Source: Amoebidium appalachense | Lineage: Eukaryota; Ichthyosporea | NCBI GenBank assembly: GCA_963693365.1 | Contig: CAVNZM010000003.1 | Coordinates: forward strand, 4,464,001-4,528,000 | Length of the DNA: 64,000 nucleotides | Direction of reading: 5' to 3' | Shown: positions 45,366-64,000 of the stretch, piece by piece | Layout of the letters: every line of letters starts with the position of its first letter | Position numbering within the stretch: the stretch's first letter is position 1 | The notes under the pieces: model-generated | Databases searched by the model: none | The model's input: the letters and a program-made list of their open reading frames with translations, nothing else | What the model was told of the DNA's origin: nothing | Made by a program: the position numbers and the translations under genes

Positions 45366-46533
45366 ACACACACAATGCATCCGCGCATCATGGTCCATGC
45401 ATACACGTGTGTGGATAGATGCACAGGTGCACGAATCCACGCACGCACGCACCCACAGAGCACGTGTGCGCACGCACACACAAACACACATGTGTACACG
45501 TGCGCGCGCATTCACACGCACACACAAACGCACATACACATGCAGTCATGGACAGCGGCCAGAGCCAAACCGTCCAGGTCGCCCGTCTACCATGCAGCTG
45601 CATTTATCCGGCGAAGGGGGGAACCTTTCCCTGAGAAGTGGTGATGGGTCCAACACCACCCATACGGCCAACACAACAGCCACCAGGGGCAAGGCCACTG
45701 CCACGGTTCCAACGCAAAGGCGGCGCGCACGATTCACGCAAACACGAACCACAGATCAGAATGGTTTGGAGTATTATGTGTCTGTGGGCGAGGAGGTACG
45801 TTCGGGTAGATGGTCGGATGCGGAGACCGCGTTGATTGAAAGTATTGTTATTTCGCTTGCGGAACAAAAGTTGCCGGCAACAGAGGAGGACATATTTGCA
45901 CATTACCATGCAGCATTGGAGGGCAACGAGGAGGGTGTGGGGCTGGATGCCATCCTTTCCAAAACATTGAAACAAATCAAGTCAAAAATAGAACACATTG
46001 AGAAGGAAAGACGTTTGCGTAGTCAGGTGGCCGCCGAGGTGAGGGAGGAAATCGCGAGGGCTAAGGAAGCCGCTGCTAGTACAGTTACGGAGAAAGCAAG
46101 CGAGAGAGCACGAAACACGAAACGTGGGCTGAAGTCACAGAGTAATTCACAGACTGCCCCGTCAAAGAAGGCCAAGCCCAGCGGCCTTTCACGTGCAAGC
46201 ACCAACACAGGTGTTGCCCCTCAGGAGCATGATCCCACCAGTTCGTCAACCGATTCGGCGGATGAATTCCAAAGCACCCAACAGTCTGGGGTGATTCCCC
46301 CTAGCCAGCACCCGCACCATCCGCAAGCGTTCCACCCCAGTTATTATCACACATACCCGAGCACGATAGCCAGTGCACAATGTAGCGTCTGTCAACTGAC
46401 TTTAGCAATCCCTCCCCATCTGTGTCATACTTACATGCAATGCTGTAGGTGCAAGGCCATGTTGTATGCTCTGGTCACCGCTTTTGGCATCCGCCTGCTC
46501 AGTTTTAGTGTCACGGATAATAGGTGGAAGTGA
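42803..46533 (+). CDS. OTU cysteine protease-CXC-SANT-like protein
   Basis: Three exons join in phase: 42803-43103, 44119-44943, 45546-46533. Exon 1 has an acidic Asp/Ser run and a helical segment. Exon 2 carries an OTU fold: DGNCLFHS holds the nucleophile Cys (44207-44218), and ADHYSVVI the catalytic His (about 44627). It is followed by a cysteine cluster (GCSCNRNS, CICAKNKRACTQACRCENC) like CXC/tesmin zinc-binding motifs. Exon 3 has a SANT/Myb-like segment (RSGRWSDAETALIESI), a charged coiled coil, a basic nuclear-type stretch, and a C-terminal CSVC...CCRCK cluster before TGA. OTU domains cut ubiquitin. OTU plus CXC and DNA-binding parts suggests a transposon-derived or chromatin protein. 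The 5' start is open (see 41284). Confidence 0.75.
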
Positions 46534-47068
46534 GCCAATCCCTCCACGTAGTTTTTTATTTTTCTAATTGTTATTGTGGCTGCCAGCTGCTTTGGGGTCA
46601 GGTGGCAAACGTAGGGCATGTCTAGTAGGTTCGATTAGTATGGGATTTGGCATCATGATGCCAAGACTTAGTCAATACAGTAACTTAAGAATCAGTTTGT
46701 TAGGTGTTAGTTGTAACATTTAACTTCCAGTAATGTTCAGCATGTCAGAGTGGTAGTTTATGATTGTAATGTTACTTACAGTTTAACTGTAATGTCACGG
46801 TGTATGTAGAGTATGCTGTCACATTCAATGCACACACACGGCACACACACATGAACATGCACACACGCAACCACATACACGTCAAGCACACACTACGTAT
46901 ACATCCATGCATGCGACATTCGCCTTTTTAATACCTATGATATCATTACGTAGTCAAAATACCATAATAATAATGTGTAGAAGTGATTGCAGGTCACTTT
47001 CACATGCTGCAGCTGTTTTATTAATAATGACACCGTAAATTAATGGCAAGCACACTGCAGACTCGGAT

Positions 47069-47118
<50 letters not shown>

Positions 47119-47219
47119 AAAAAAAAATCCCCCCCCCCCCCCCCCCCCCCCCCTTCCCCACCTCGAAATTTTTGGGCGGGGGCGGGGGGCGGGGGCGGGG
47201 GCGGGGGCGGGGGCGGGGG

Positions 47220-47254
<35 letters not shown>

Positions 47255-47969
47255 GGGGGGCTTGGGAAACGAGGGTGCAACCGGGATTTGGGATTCGGAA
47301 CCGCGTTCCTACAGCAGATTACGGCACATCATCATATCGGAATGATATTATTGATGGTTATGAGGAAATGTATAAAACTTTTGAACTTAAACTTATTATC
47401 ATTTGCACGTTCAACGTTTAAACTGAATATGTTTTTGAAGCATTTTCCATCGTTCGGCCCTGAGACTGCAATACATACTTGAGAGTGCATAAGGAATGAC
47501 GCACTGCAGTGGCACAGCTGTGGCACACAGACCTCATATGATCTTTTTATCCGCCCGCGCGATCTGATTGGATTAAGGCATCGTGGATTATGCGAACATG
47601 CCTGCAGGGCAACGCGCCTTCCTCCATAAAAAGACCATTATTCAAAAACTTTAGCATCACAAAAGCTATATGTCTACTCATTTTTTATAGAAATTGCACA
47701 GAAATTCTAATCAAATGCTGCATATTGCAGCGTTTCATGGAATGATGACGCAAACCCGCAATGACGCATAGCATTTTTATCTCGTCGTGACCAATCACAC
47801 GATCGGGGCCGCCCCCACAACATTCCACACATACCAGATCATCATCACCAAGCACTCCTCAGCATATAAAAACATCCCCTCTCTTTCATTGCTCCTCAGA
47901 CTCGCGCTTACGGCACATGACGAAATACAACCACTGAGACACACCCTTTGTAAAAAAAAAATAACCAAA
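46534..47969. other. Intergenic region with promoter of the secreted-protein gene
   Basis: Unique sequence to about 47060, then a fused C/A/C homopolymer block (47069-47152) and a GGGGGC hexanucleotide array (about 47175-47225) running into G-tracts. Unique AT-rich sequence follows to 47969. No gene seen. Confidence 0.7.
47744..47871 (+). promoter_or_regulatory. Promoter of the Cys-rich secreted protein gene
   Basis: TATAAAA at 47865-47871 lies 99 bp before the ATG. A CCAAT box (GACCAATCAC, about 47789) and two TGACGCA half-sites (about 47744 and 47761, CREB/ATF-like) lie upstream. A cleaner core promoter than that of any other gene here. Confidence 0.65.
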
Positions 47970-48494
47970 ATGAAGTTCACAGCCTTCGTCACCATTTTCG
48001 CCCTGGCCGTCGCTACAGGCGCAGACGCAGCGGCGTCCCCTAAAAAACCTGCTCCCGTTACAACTGTTCTCTGCTCCTCGATCATGAATCAGCCAGGTCT
48101 AGCAACATGTGAGACTGCCGTCAAAGACAAGAAATGTGTTGTAGGAAAGGACTGTGACCTGAAAACATGCTGCGCGAAACTGAAGCCCGTGGCAGTCGCG
48201 TGCAACACGCGCACAGATTTCACGTGCCCGTTCGGGTTCAAGAAGGAAGGGAACAAGCCCAAAACGTGTTTCCCTGGCAAGAACTGCAACTCATCTGTGT
48301 GCTGTCTCGAGCCCACGGCAACTGTCACCGTTACCACCACCGCAACAAGTGTTTCGGTTTCTGTGACTGAGAAGACTGTGTATGTGACAACGACGCAGGT
48401 CGTGCCGCCAGTTACCACCACCGCGATGGTTAGTGCCACTGCGACCGTTAGTGTGACGGCTACTGAGACGGTCACCTCTACGCCCACGGTGTGA
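47970..48494 (+). CDS. Secreted Cys-rich protein with mucin-like tail, unknown function
   Basis: Intronless, 174 aa. Residues 1-20 (MKFTAFVTIFALAVATGADA) form a clear signal peptide. Two tandem cysteine modules follow with spacing C..C..C-x4-C-x4-CC (KKCVVGKDCDLKTCC, then KTCFPGKNCNSSVCC, each preceded by two more Cys). The last ~60 residues are Thr/Val/Ser-rich (TVTVTTTATSVSV type), probably O-glycosylated. There is no GPI-type hydrophobic end. Likely extracellular or cell-wall; the tail resembles fungal surface proteins. A TATA box upstream and the lack of introns set it apart from its neighbours. AATAAA at 48790-48795 could be its poly(A) signal. Confidence 0.85.
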   Translation: MKFTAFVTIFALAVATGADAAASPKKPAPVTTVLCSSIMNQPGLATCETAVKDKKCVVGKDCDLKTCCAKLKPVAVACNTRTDFTCPFGFKKEGNKPKTCFPGKNCNSSVCCLEPTATVTVTTTATSVSVSVTEKTVYVTTTQVVPPVTTTAMVSATATVSVTATETVTSTPTV

Positions 48495-49104
48495 GGGATA
48501 TCTATCGACGTATGACTAGCCTGGCATTTATTTAACCAGATGTGATAAACGTATCATGTTCTCATTGTGGGGCCCCCTATTTTGTAGGCGACTCCTCCGG
48601 ATAAAATAGGTTAAAAAGAAAGAAGAAAAAAGAAACAAAAAAAGTACCATTACAAGTTATGCCGGTGAAATCCAATGTACATGTATATACGTACATACAT
48701 TTGCATGCGATTGAGTCGTCAACAATGGTGGAATGAAGTTCTGAGTGACAGTCACTGACCAGCCTTTATAATTCATTTTTTTAACCCCTAATAAAGGCAA
48801 TAGCCAACATGTGTATACCTTCACGTTGGCCTGTGACACATAATAATCATCATGTCATTATCGATATCAAAGTATTGTGTTTGGCCATGGTGTCATAATT
48901 TTTTTAGTGGATTGAACAACTATTATTAAAACGTTGCAATAAGAAGGCTTGCGAGTCTGAATCACTCAGTGACGTGCATGCACTGTGCATTAAATGATGT
49001 ACTAACGCCAAAAAACAGCGGTCCCCCCTCCTCCTCTCCCCCCCCCCCCCCCCCCCCGGGACCCCCCCCCCCCCCCCCCTCTCGCCCTCCCCCCCCCCCC
49101 CCCC
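48495..49104. other. 3' flank of the secreted-protein gene
   Basis: Unique AT-rich sequence with a possible AATAAA (48790); C-tracts from 49040. No other feature seen. Confidence 0.6.
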
Positions 49105-49317
49105 CCGAGTTGGAGAGTCGTATATACGCGGGCTAAGGGGTCGAAACTCAGACGCAATTGATGACTTGGGCCCTCCCTGAGGATGGGCTCTGCTTATGAC
49201 GCATACTGTGCGCATGGATGATGTTGCATACTTGAATGTTTGCCTTTGCATGTGTCCTGCACCATGCTTCTCATCGTGTCACGCGTACTTCGTACCGTGT
49301 TCCGCATTCAAACCCCC
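49105..49317 (+). repeat. Single R module of repeat family R
   Basis: GAGTTGGAGAGTCGTATATA through CCGCATTCAAACCCCCC, nearly identical to the R modules at 22 and 33 kb, but alone and intergenic. C-tracts lie on both sides. Confidence 0.88.
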
Positions 49318-49407
49318 CCCCCCCCCCCCCTCCCCTCCGTGCGCCCCCACACCCCTTCCCCCACCTTGACAAGGCAAGAAACACACTGGTTGAGTTTCCA
49401 CCAATGA

Positions 49408-49446
<39 letters not shown>

Positions 49447-49449
49447 CAC

Positions 49450-49483
<34 letters not shown>

Positions 49484-49568
49484 CGCATGTGTGTCATGTT
49501 GTGTTCGTGCACGTGCCCACTGCGTGTTCCTTTCAACTTTTTTGCAAGGGGTCGGGGTTTCCTTTTTT

Positions 49569-49621
<53 letters not shown>

Positions 49622-49782
49622 AGGGGGGGACAGGGAGATCGAACGACTCAGCCGTTGCAGGTTGCAACGAGCTAACGACAGGCCCTATCATAAGGTGGTG
49701 GTGGAGGGTGCCACGGTGTTTGTGTGTATGCACGGTGTGGTGGTGGTGGTGGGGGGGGGGGGGGGGGGGGGAAAGGGGGGAA

Positions 49783-49816
<34 letters not shown>

Positions 49817-50550
49817 TAGGAAGTTGCGATTTCAAAGCGCTGGGGGGGGGGGGGGGGGGGAGGGGGGGGGAGGGGGGATATAGGAAGTTGCAACTTCAAA
49901 CCCCTGGGGGGGGGGGGGGGGAGGGGGGGGAGGGAGGGAGGACGGTGGGGGGGGGGGGGGGGCGAAGGGGGGGGGGAGTCAAGGAGAAAGGGGTGGGAGG
50001 GGGTGCGGGGAGGGACTTTGAAACATCAGAAGTTCCCAGCATACCGTGATCTTATCTTCAGCTAGCGGGGAACTTGAAATGGGTAATGCAGCTTAGAAAC
50101 TACAGATCTCGAAGAGGTTAAACGTTTTAACCCAAATTCTATTAGGGTACGCACATGCATTGCGCAAATTTGCAAATGGTGGAAAATCACAACCAATACT
50201 TGCAGCCGCGGTTTCTGTGACTTCTTAGACTAGAGTTGATATAGACTTTACGTGACTTGCAGTTGACAAAATGTGGGTTGGGTTTGACACACCTCTAGTA
50301 CATGTACATGTGCACTATTATGCGCTAACCCACTTAGCCTATCGTAGTATGCAATTTCTTACATTATCCAGGAATAAATTCGGGACACTTGCGCAATTGG
50401 GTCACGTTTTCAATTATAAATATGAAATTTTTAAGCACACCGTGTGCACCGGACACAGGCTATGAACGTGTTCCTGGCAAGGTACTGGTGTGCATACCTT
50501 AAGCCACGTACGCGCGTGCGTCTGTGTGTGTGACGTATGTGTGTGTGTGT

Positions 50551-50582
<32 letters not shown>

Positions 50583-51178
50583 GCCTATTGATGCAACTTT
50601 GGGTGGGTGGGGAGAAGAGGGGAGAGTGGGCCCCCCGGAGGGGGGGGAAGGGGCAGGGGGGAGAGGGGGAGGAGGGGGGTGCGCGTGCGGGTGTCACTGT
50701 GACAGTGTGCGTGTGTGTGTGTGTGCGTGCGCCCGTGCGCGCACGTGTGTGGTGTGTGTGCGTGTGTGTGTGTGGGGGGGGGGGGGGAGAAGGAGGGGGG
50801 GGGGGGAATATTGGCGGTGGTGGTGGCAGGGGGCGGAATAAGGCTAACAGACCATCCCCCTCCCTTGACCTCCCTGCTCCGCCCGAGCTCAGATTTTCTT
50901 ACCACATGCCACAAGCAGTTTGCACATAAGGAAAACCGTGGCGCAGCCCGGCTGCCTCCATACAGTTACAGAGACCCTTTTAAATTTTACGCGAGGTAGT
51001 CCATAGGTCTATTTAATTTTAATAGTGAAATGGGACAGACTGAGTGGCTAAGTGTCAGTACCCAAAATGCACCCAATAACGGCGGAGAGGTTTACAACAT
51101 ACGAGCTGACTGCGTGCCCTATTCAGAGCCCCCCCCCCCCCCCCCTCCCCCTCTCCCTCTCTACCCCCCTCTCTCTCC

Positions 51179-51217
<39 letters not shown>

Positions 51218-51689
51218 GGGGCACACTCAAGTCATCAAGAAAACAGCCCATAGCTCATACTCTAACATCATGTGGCTACTCTACAAAAAAAACGCTACAT
51301 TGCAGGTATCAAAAGTACAACCAAGCGTGCTTATGTATATTACGCCATGTGTATGTGTGCGTGTTCCAGTACATACGTGCGTGTTGCGTAATTTAGTGTG
51401 TGCAGGCTGTGTGTGTCGGTGTTGGCGAAATGCGGACTACTGTCATTCAGAACCCCCCCCCCCCCCCCCCCCCCCCGCGCATTCTCCGCCGTCTTTTTTC
51501 GGCCTCCCCCCATCCCCCCCCCCCCCCCCTCCCCCCAGGCCTCCTCCAGCCCCCCTTCCCCCTCCTCCCCCGGCTTGCCAAAAAAAAAAAAGAAGGAGAA
51601 AAAAAAAGAAAGAAAGGGAAAGCAAAAGAGAGGAGAAAAACAAAGTTCACAAGCCCACTAATTTCCTGCAGTTAAGAGCAAACAGAGAT
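49318..51689. other. Intergenic simple-repeat region
   Basis: (GT)n at 49409-49485, a fused T/G homopolymer (49562-49620), G-tracts with a repeated spacer AGGAAGTTGC (49818, 49881), unique sequence 50040-50510, GT and G tracts to 50830, C-tracts at 51129-51215 and 51450-51570. A short unique open stretch at 51030-51128 shows no family resemblance. Confidence 0.6.
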
Positions 51690-52187
51690 TCAAATAGCAC
51701 TGTTCGACATTCTCTGTATCCGCCACCTGAGCTTTTCGTGACACATCAACATATTGTCTCTAACCATCTTTAACTCTTCAAGCGAATCCCTCCTCCCTGT
51801 TTCCATTGTCGCCATTAGATTCGTAATCTTTGCTTCAAGCTCGCCTACATACCTACAGTTGCACTTGTCATGTGCTCTAACATCAACACATTTTGGGTTA
51901 GAACACACCATCCTACAGTGGTCAACACACCATTTCCGCTCGATTTTAGCAGCATCACCCTCTCGCTTGACTTGACTCCTCCCCTGAAATTTGACTGTCT
52001 CCATCGAATCCATGTTTTTGGGTTTTGCGTAAAAAAGGCGTTCGCCACACAGACGGCATGGAACCTCTCCGGCCAGTAGACGTGCAAGGCAGGTGCCGCA
52101 GTATTCCGGTGGTAGGTTGAACGTACTTATCTCTGGGATGAGAAGGGCATGGTGGGCTGCACATATCAAAGAGGTTTCTTGTGCCAT
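51690..52187 (-). CDS. Small zinc-binding coiled-coil protein (TRIM-like), intronless coding region
   Basis: 165 aa. Cys/His set one: C9, H12/H13, C30, C33, C44, C47, a short RING-like cluster. Set two: C87, H90, C91, C95, C100, H106, C109, C111, roughly B-box-like. Residues about 112-160 are charged and probably a coiled coil. RING-like, B-box-like, coiled-coil order recalls the TRIM tripartite motif, but the spacings are not canonical, so E3 ligase activity is only a guess. An acceptor ATTACAG at about 52219-52225 lies just before the ATG, suggesting a spliced 5' UTR. Confidence 0.7.
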   Translation of the reverse strand: MAQETSLICAAHHALLIPEISTFNLPPEYCGTCLARLLAGEVPCRLCGERLFYAKPKNMDSMETVKFQGRSQVKREGDAAKIERKWCVDHCRMVCSNPKCVDVRAHDKCNCRYVGELEAKITNLMATMETGRRDSLEELKMVRDNMLMCHEKLRWRIQRMSNSAI

Positions 52188-52373
52188 GGTGATGTTGAAG
52201 GGCGGTTGGTGGAAACGTCAGCTGTAATTCTGTGGGTGAGTGAGTGAGTAAATGTCAGTCTGAGTAAATGGGTGGCTGGTTGCAAGAGAGAGGGGGGTGG
52301 GGGGGGCGGGGGGGGGGGGGGGGGGGGGGGGATGGATGGAGAGAGGGGGGGGGGGGGAGGGGGGGGAGAGAGA

Positions 52374-52732
52374 GAGGTGTGTGTGTGTGTGTGTGGGCGC
52401 GTGTGTGCCTGTGAGTGCTCGCGCGTACGTGTGTGTGTGTTTGTATGTATCTGTGCCCATGTGTGTGCGCGTGCCCGTGACGTGCTTGCGTTTGCCGTGA
52501 GCGTGTACGAATGTGTATTTGTGTGTCTGTGTGTATGTGTGCGTGTATGTTCGTTTTGCGTGTGCCTGTGTCTGTGCCTGTGTGTCTGTGCTTGTGTGTG
52601 TTTGTGTGTGCGTGTGCGTGTGCGTGTGCGTGTGCGTGTGCTTGTTCGTGTGTTTGTGTTTGTGTTTGTGTGTGTGTGTGTGTGCGTGCGTGCGTGTTTC
52701 CGTTTGTCTGTGTGTGTGTGTATGTGTGTGTG

Positions 52733-52806
<74 letters not shown>

Positions 52807-52850
52807 GTATGTGTGTGACTTGGATGTGTGTTTGAATGTGTGTGTATTTT
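52374..52850. repeat. GT-rich variant microsatellite
   Basis: About 480 bp of GT with GC/TT/AT variants, purest at 52736-52790, upstream of the TRIM-like gene. Confidence 0.9.
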
Positions 52851-53065
52851 AGGAAATAAAGAGTGATAGTGTGTACTCTTGCATGATTGAAAGCTTGCTG
52901 CACACACGCGGGCTCGCAGGTGTTTGCATGTGGTGTGTTGTGCTCATGCACCTGTGTTTTCCTGTCTGTGTGTGCACGCCCCCATCCATCAGCCCCAGCA
53001 ATAGCCTACTGCGCCTTGCCACTAAGTGCTCACACATGTTCTTCCCCATGTTCAAGTTACTTACC

Positions 53066-53152
53066 GAACTTATGTTATGCTTCGGGAGCTCAGTACAAGC
53101 GGTGTGTGGCCCTCCGACCTTGATTGAAGCGGTAATTTATTTTGGCGGGAAA
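53066..53152 (-). promoter_or_regulatory. Possible 5' exon and E2F-type site of the TRIM-like gene
   Basis: On the minus strand a donor GTTCG|GTAAGT lies at about 53066. Just upstream (53141-53152) is TTTGGCGGGAAA, a full E2F consensus. With the acceptor near 52220 this could be a non-coding first exon. Speculative. Confidence 0.35.
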
Positions 53153-53229
53153 ATTTATCCAATCATCGAGCTCGGAATCGGGCCGGGAATCCCCGGCCCT
53201 GGCCGAGGCCGGCCGCCCACCCCTCCTAC

Positions 53230-61613
<8,384 letters not shown>

Positions 61614-62194
61614 GACTACTGCTCGAAATGAAGACAAGAGGATTTTGTTTATTACTTTACGGTCAACGTAAATCATGTAAGAACATTCACGGGTCTCTGC
61701 AATGGGCCTCATCAACTGCCGTCTGTCTGTCTGTGCGCACAGCCCAGCTGATCTCATGGGATATCCTAAAATAACTACAAACAAGCGTGAAATACTCTTT
61801 CCGTTCTGTTAAGGCATCTGTACTTTGTTTGACAAATCACATTACCCTTTAGAGCTTTAAAATCAATTAATAAATATACGTGAAGACATGCCTGATTTAT
61901 GACTGCAACGTAGGGTCACATGGGTACTTCGCAGTCCAACCGTTCCTGTTCCCGAAATTTTTATGTTCAACACCACAGCACGGCTGTTCAACCTTTGAAC
62001 CAAGAAACACAAGAAAGTCAGGATCGGTTGTAGGAGGAATATAAAACAAGCAGGGATAAGGGCGAAATTCTTTTGAGAGAGAATTTTATCGAAGGCTTAG
62101 GGGAGGGAAGCGGCTTTTTCTGTTTTTGAATTCTCGTTTTGGGGGTGACTAACCAGTAACAGACCCGTCCTGCTGGAGAGAGCAAACCGGCAAC
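61614..62194. promoter_or_regulatory. Divergent promoter region of PTRH2 and the downstream gene
   Basis: 581 bp between two divergent start codons, with no simple repeats, unlike the rest of the window. TATAAAA at 62040-62046 lies 149 bp before the plus-strand ATG. No clear TATA for PTRH2. Confidence 0.5.
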
Positions 62195-63697
62195 ATGTCT
62201 GACGTGGAGATGAAAGACACGCCCATGGAGGTAAAGTTCCTGGTGGAGCTCTTGCATGCTGCTGTATGTTTTCTTGCCTTTCTGATTTGTGTGCCCGTAA
62301 AGGGTCTTTGTAAGGGTTTTTTGTGTGAGCTGCAGGGAAAAAGAACTTGGGTAGTGTCGATTGCACTCGTTTTTCCGAATGATGCTGCAAAAGGGAAGAA
62401 GTTTTCGTGTTCATCAGCTGGTATAGCCGTAGGAGGGGTATAAAAATGTACGTGACAGAGTGGGATGTGATGCATGAGCCAGTAACTCGTGTGCCTGTTA
62501 CAGTTTGTCTGGTATGAAAGGCCTCGTGATGGTCTTTGGAGCCAACTCGACTCGTCGGCAGGCGGCTGGTAAAGAAACATGCCAGCATTTGCATGCACAA
62601 AAGGCCCTCCATCACCACTCTGGAAAAAAAAACTATTTGAGAGGATCATAGCTAGTCTTTTTATTGTGGCACTAGCCATACGTGCAAGTCGCTATCAAGG
62701 TCGAAGTCGAGACATGCACCCGTGTAGATGGCGTTGTTTTTATATCCCCCGTTTCACCTGAAGAGGCCTGAAGAGTTCATGTTTCATGATGTGTTCTTCT
62801 GGATGTAGAAGTAACCTTGCACCGTTGGCCCTTACAGAAGAGAGGATCTCTCGCCTCATTCGTGGCCCCCACTGGCACAATGTTCGTCCGATCTCAGGGC
62901 ATGTTTGGGCCTGCGTACGTTGCTCTCTCCATCATCCCTCTTGCACATACCTGCTTTCCACACACAAACACACACATACACAAACTGCAGGTTCACCCGC
63001 CAGATGCCGTGGCCACAAATGGGTTCTATCATCACCCACAAAGTTTGGTGTATGGAGGCTTACCCTTTCTTGCATGGCTTTTGTTCTTGCATTTCGAAAT
63101 TTTTTAAATTGATTTTAAAGGGACGGTTAAGGGTTAGGCAGTGTGAATGGATGGGATGTCGAACATTTTATTTTCTCACCAAATTCTCCCCCCCCCCCTC
63201 CTCCCTCCCCACCCCTCTCCTATCCTTCTCTCCCCACCCTCAACACATGAGCCACCTTGCCGTCGGGGCTAATTCACCCCGTGGTGTCCTGCTGCTTCTT
63301 CCGCTCTCTCCCTTTTCCCCTCACACGAATGCAAATGCACAAAACATTTCTGAACAATGCCCCCATCGTTACCTTTCCATAAGCCCTTTCTCATCCACTT
63401 TGAATCCATCCACATGCACACGCAAACACAACATTTTCCTTCTCTCTCCCCCCCTCCCCTCCCCTCCCCCTCCCCCTTCTGCCCCCTGCCCCTCCCATCC
63501 CTCTATTTCCTCTCTCCCAACGTTGCCACCGCGCTGTGTCTACCACCTACGCTTATTGATAACCTGGAACCGACATAGGGCGAGAGCAAAGAGAACGGCA
63601 CGACGGAGACGGTGAGCAAGACGGAGAAGGAGCCGAAGAGCAAGGACAAGGACAGAGACAGAGACAGAGACCGCGACGAGAGGAAAAAAGACAAGAA
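62195..63697 (+). CDS. 5' exons of a gene with a highly charged N-terminus, runs off the window
   Basis: Exon 1, 62195-62230, encodes MSDVEMKDTPME and ends GAG|GTAAAG. Exon 63579-63697 (after ACATAG) continues in phase 0 with a Lys/Glu/Asp/Arg-rich stretch (KDKDRDRDRDRDERKKDKK) and ends AA|GTAAGT. Together they make a 51-residue charged, probably disordered N-terminus. Such starts occur in proteasome lid/base subunits (PSMD3-like DVEMK) and in splicing factors; I cannot choose. A GT-AG candidate exon at 62504-62568 (FVWYERPRDGLW) does not fit the phase of 63579. Confidence 0.55.
62504..62568 (+). other. Candidate alternative exon
   Basis: GTTACAG|...|GTAAAG encloses an open 65-nt stretch reading FVWYERPRDGLWSQLDSS. 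It would follow exon 1 in phase, but its end (phase 2) would put a stop into the 63579 exon. Possibly alternative, possibly spurious. Confidence 0.25.
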
Positions 63698-63731
63698 GTA
63701 AGTGTTTTTTATTTATTTATTTATTTGTTTT

Positions 63732-63734
<3 letters not shown>

Positions 63735-63764
<30 letters not shown>

Positions 63765-63950
63765 GAAGGGGGGGAGGGGGAGCGGGGGGATGGGTGGTGG
63801 TTGTCATAGTGTGTGGTTGTAATTGTTTCATGTGGGGGGAGGGGGAAAAGGGTGGGTGGATGGTGTGTATGTGGTGGGTGGGTGTTGGGTGGGTGGGTGG
63901 GTGGGTGTTGGTGGGCGGGGGAAGGGGGGGGGGGGGGGGGGGGGGGGGGG
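63735..63950. repeat. G-tracts and GGGT repeats
   Basis: Follow the last visible exon; homopolymer G at 63735-63764 and 63918-63951. Confidence 0.95.
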
Positions 63951-64000
63951 AATACGGTTACGCTGTTACGGTGGCGATGATTACTCACTTATAAGCTCTA

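Noticed and set aside
51030-51300. Unique ORF start (MGQTEWLSVSTQNAP) as a gene
   Set aside because: Only ~32 unique residues before a C-tract, no donor and no homology.
62097-62679. Minus-strand ORFs over the last gene's first intron
   Set aside because: No family match, overlapping frames, and the plus strand has an ATG plus donor in good context.

Overview
This is nuclear DNA from an intron-rich eukaryote. Genes carry many short exons separated by long introns made mostly of C/G homopolymers, (CA)n/(GT)n and (CT)n/(AG)n arrays and short tandem duplications. Every gene model below was built by hand from splice sites, phase continuity and remembered family motifs; no search was run. I cannot name the organism. 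A PRMT3, a Sec3/EXOC1, a P-element-like THAP transposon and a fungal-looking Ser/Thr-rich secreted protein together fit a protist or early-branching opisthokont, but this is inference.

Layout: (1) 493-10623, minus strand: PRMT3 arginine methyltransferase, ten exons seen, 3' end beyond the window. (2) 10778-13969: a P-element-like DNA transposon with perfect 36-bp terminal inverted repeats, an 8-bp target duplication and 11-bp subterminal inverted repeats. It holds a broken THAP transposase lacking its catalytic middle. (3) 14629-37996, plus: a complete 23-exon EXOC1/SEC3 exocyst gene (838 aa) whose introns fill 23 kb. (4) 37997-41283: mostly non-coding, with two inverted-repeat (MITE-like) structures. 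(5) 41284-46533, plus: a gene encoding an OTU protease domain, a CXC-like cysteine cluster and a SANT-like region. (6) 47970-48494, plus: a small intronless secreted Cys-rich protein with a mucin-like tail. (7) 51690-52187, minus: an intronless small zinc/coiled-coil (TRIM-like) protein. (8) 55187-61613, minus: a seven-exon UIM-UBA-peptidyl-tRNA hydrolase 2 gene, including an 8-nt microexon. (9) 62195 onward, plus: the first exons of a gene with a highly charged N-terminus, running off the window.

PRMT3 and EXOC1 are divergent and the transposon sits between them. PTRH2 and the last gene form a second divergent pair. No pathway links the genes; they are housekeeping genes (protein methylation, exocytosis, translation quality control) with lineage-specific or transposon-like genes between.

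The most unusual feature is structural. Partial tandem copies of one end of an exon, each carrying its splice site, lie in the introns beside at least eight real exons. Short tandem arrays run right up to several splice acceptors. One of these is a 15-copy, 21-bp array of CArG-like boxes before EXOC1 exon 14. A dispersed repeat family ending in a C-tract always lies on the sense strand of the host gene.
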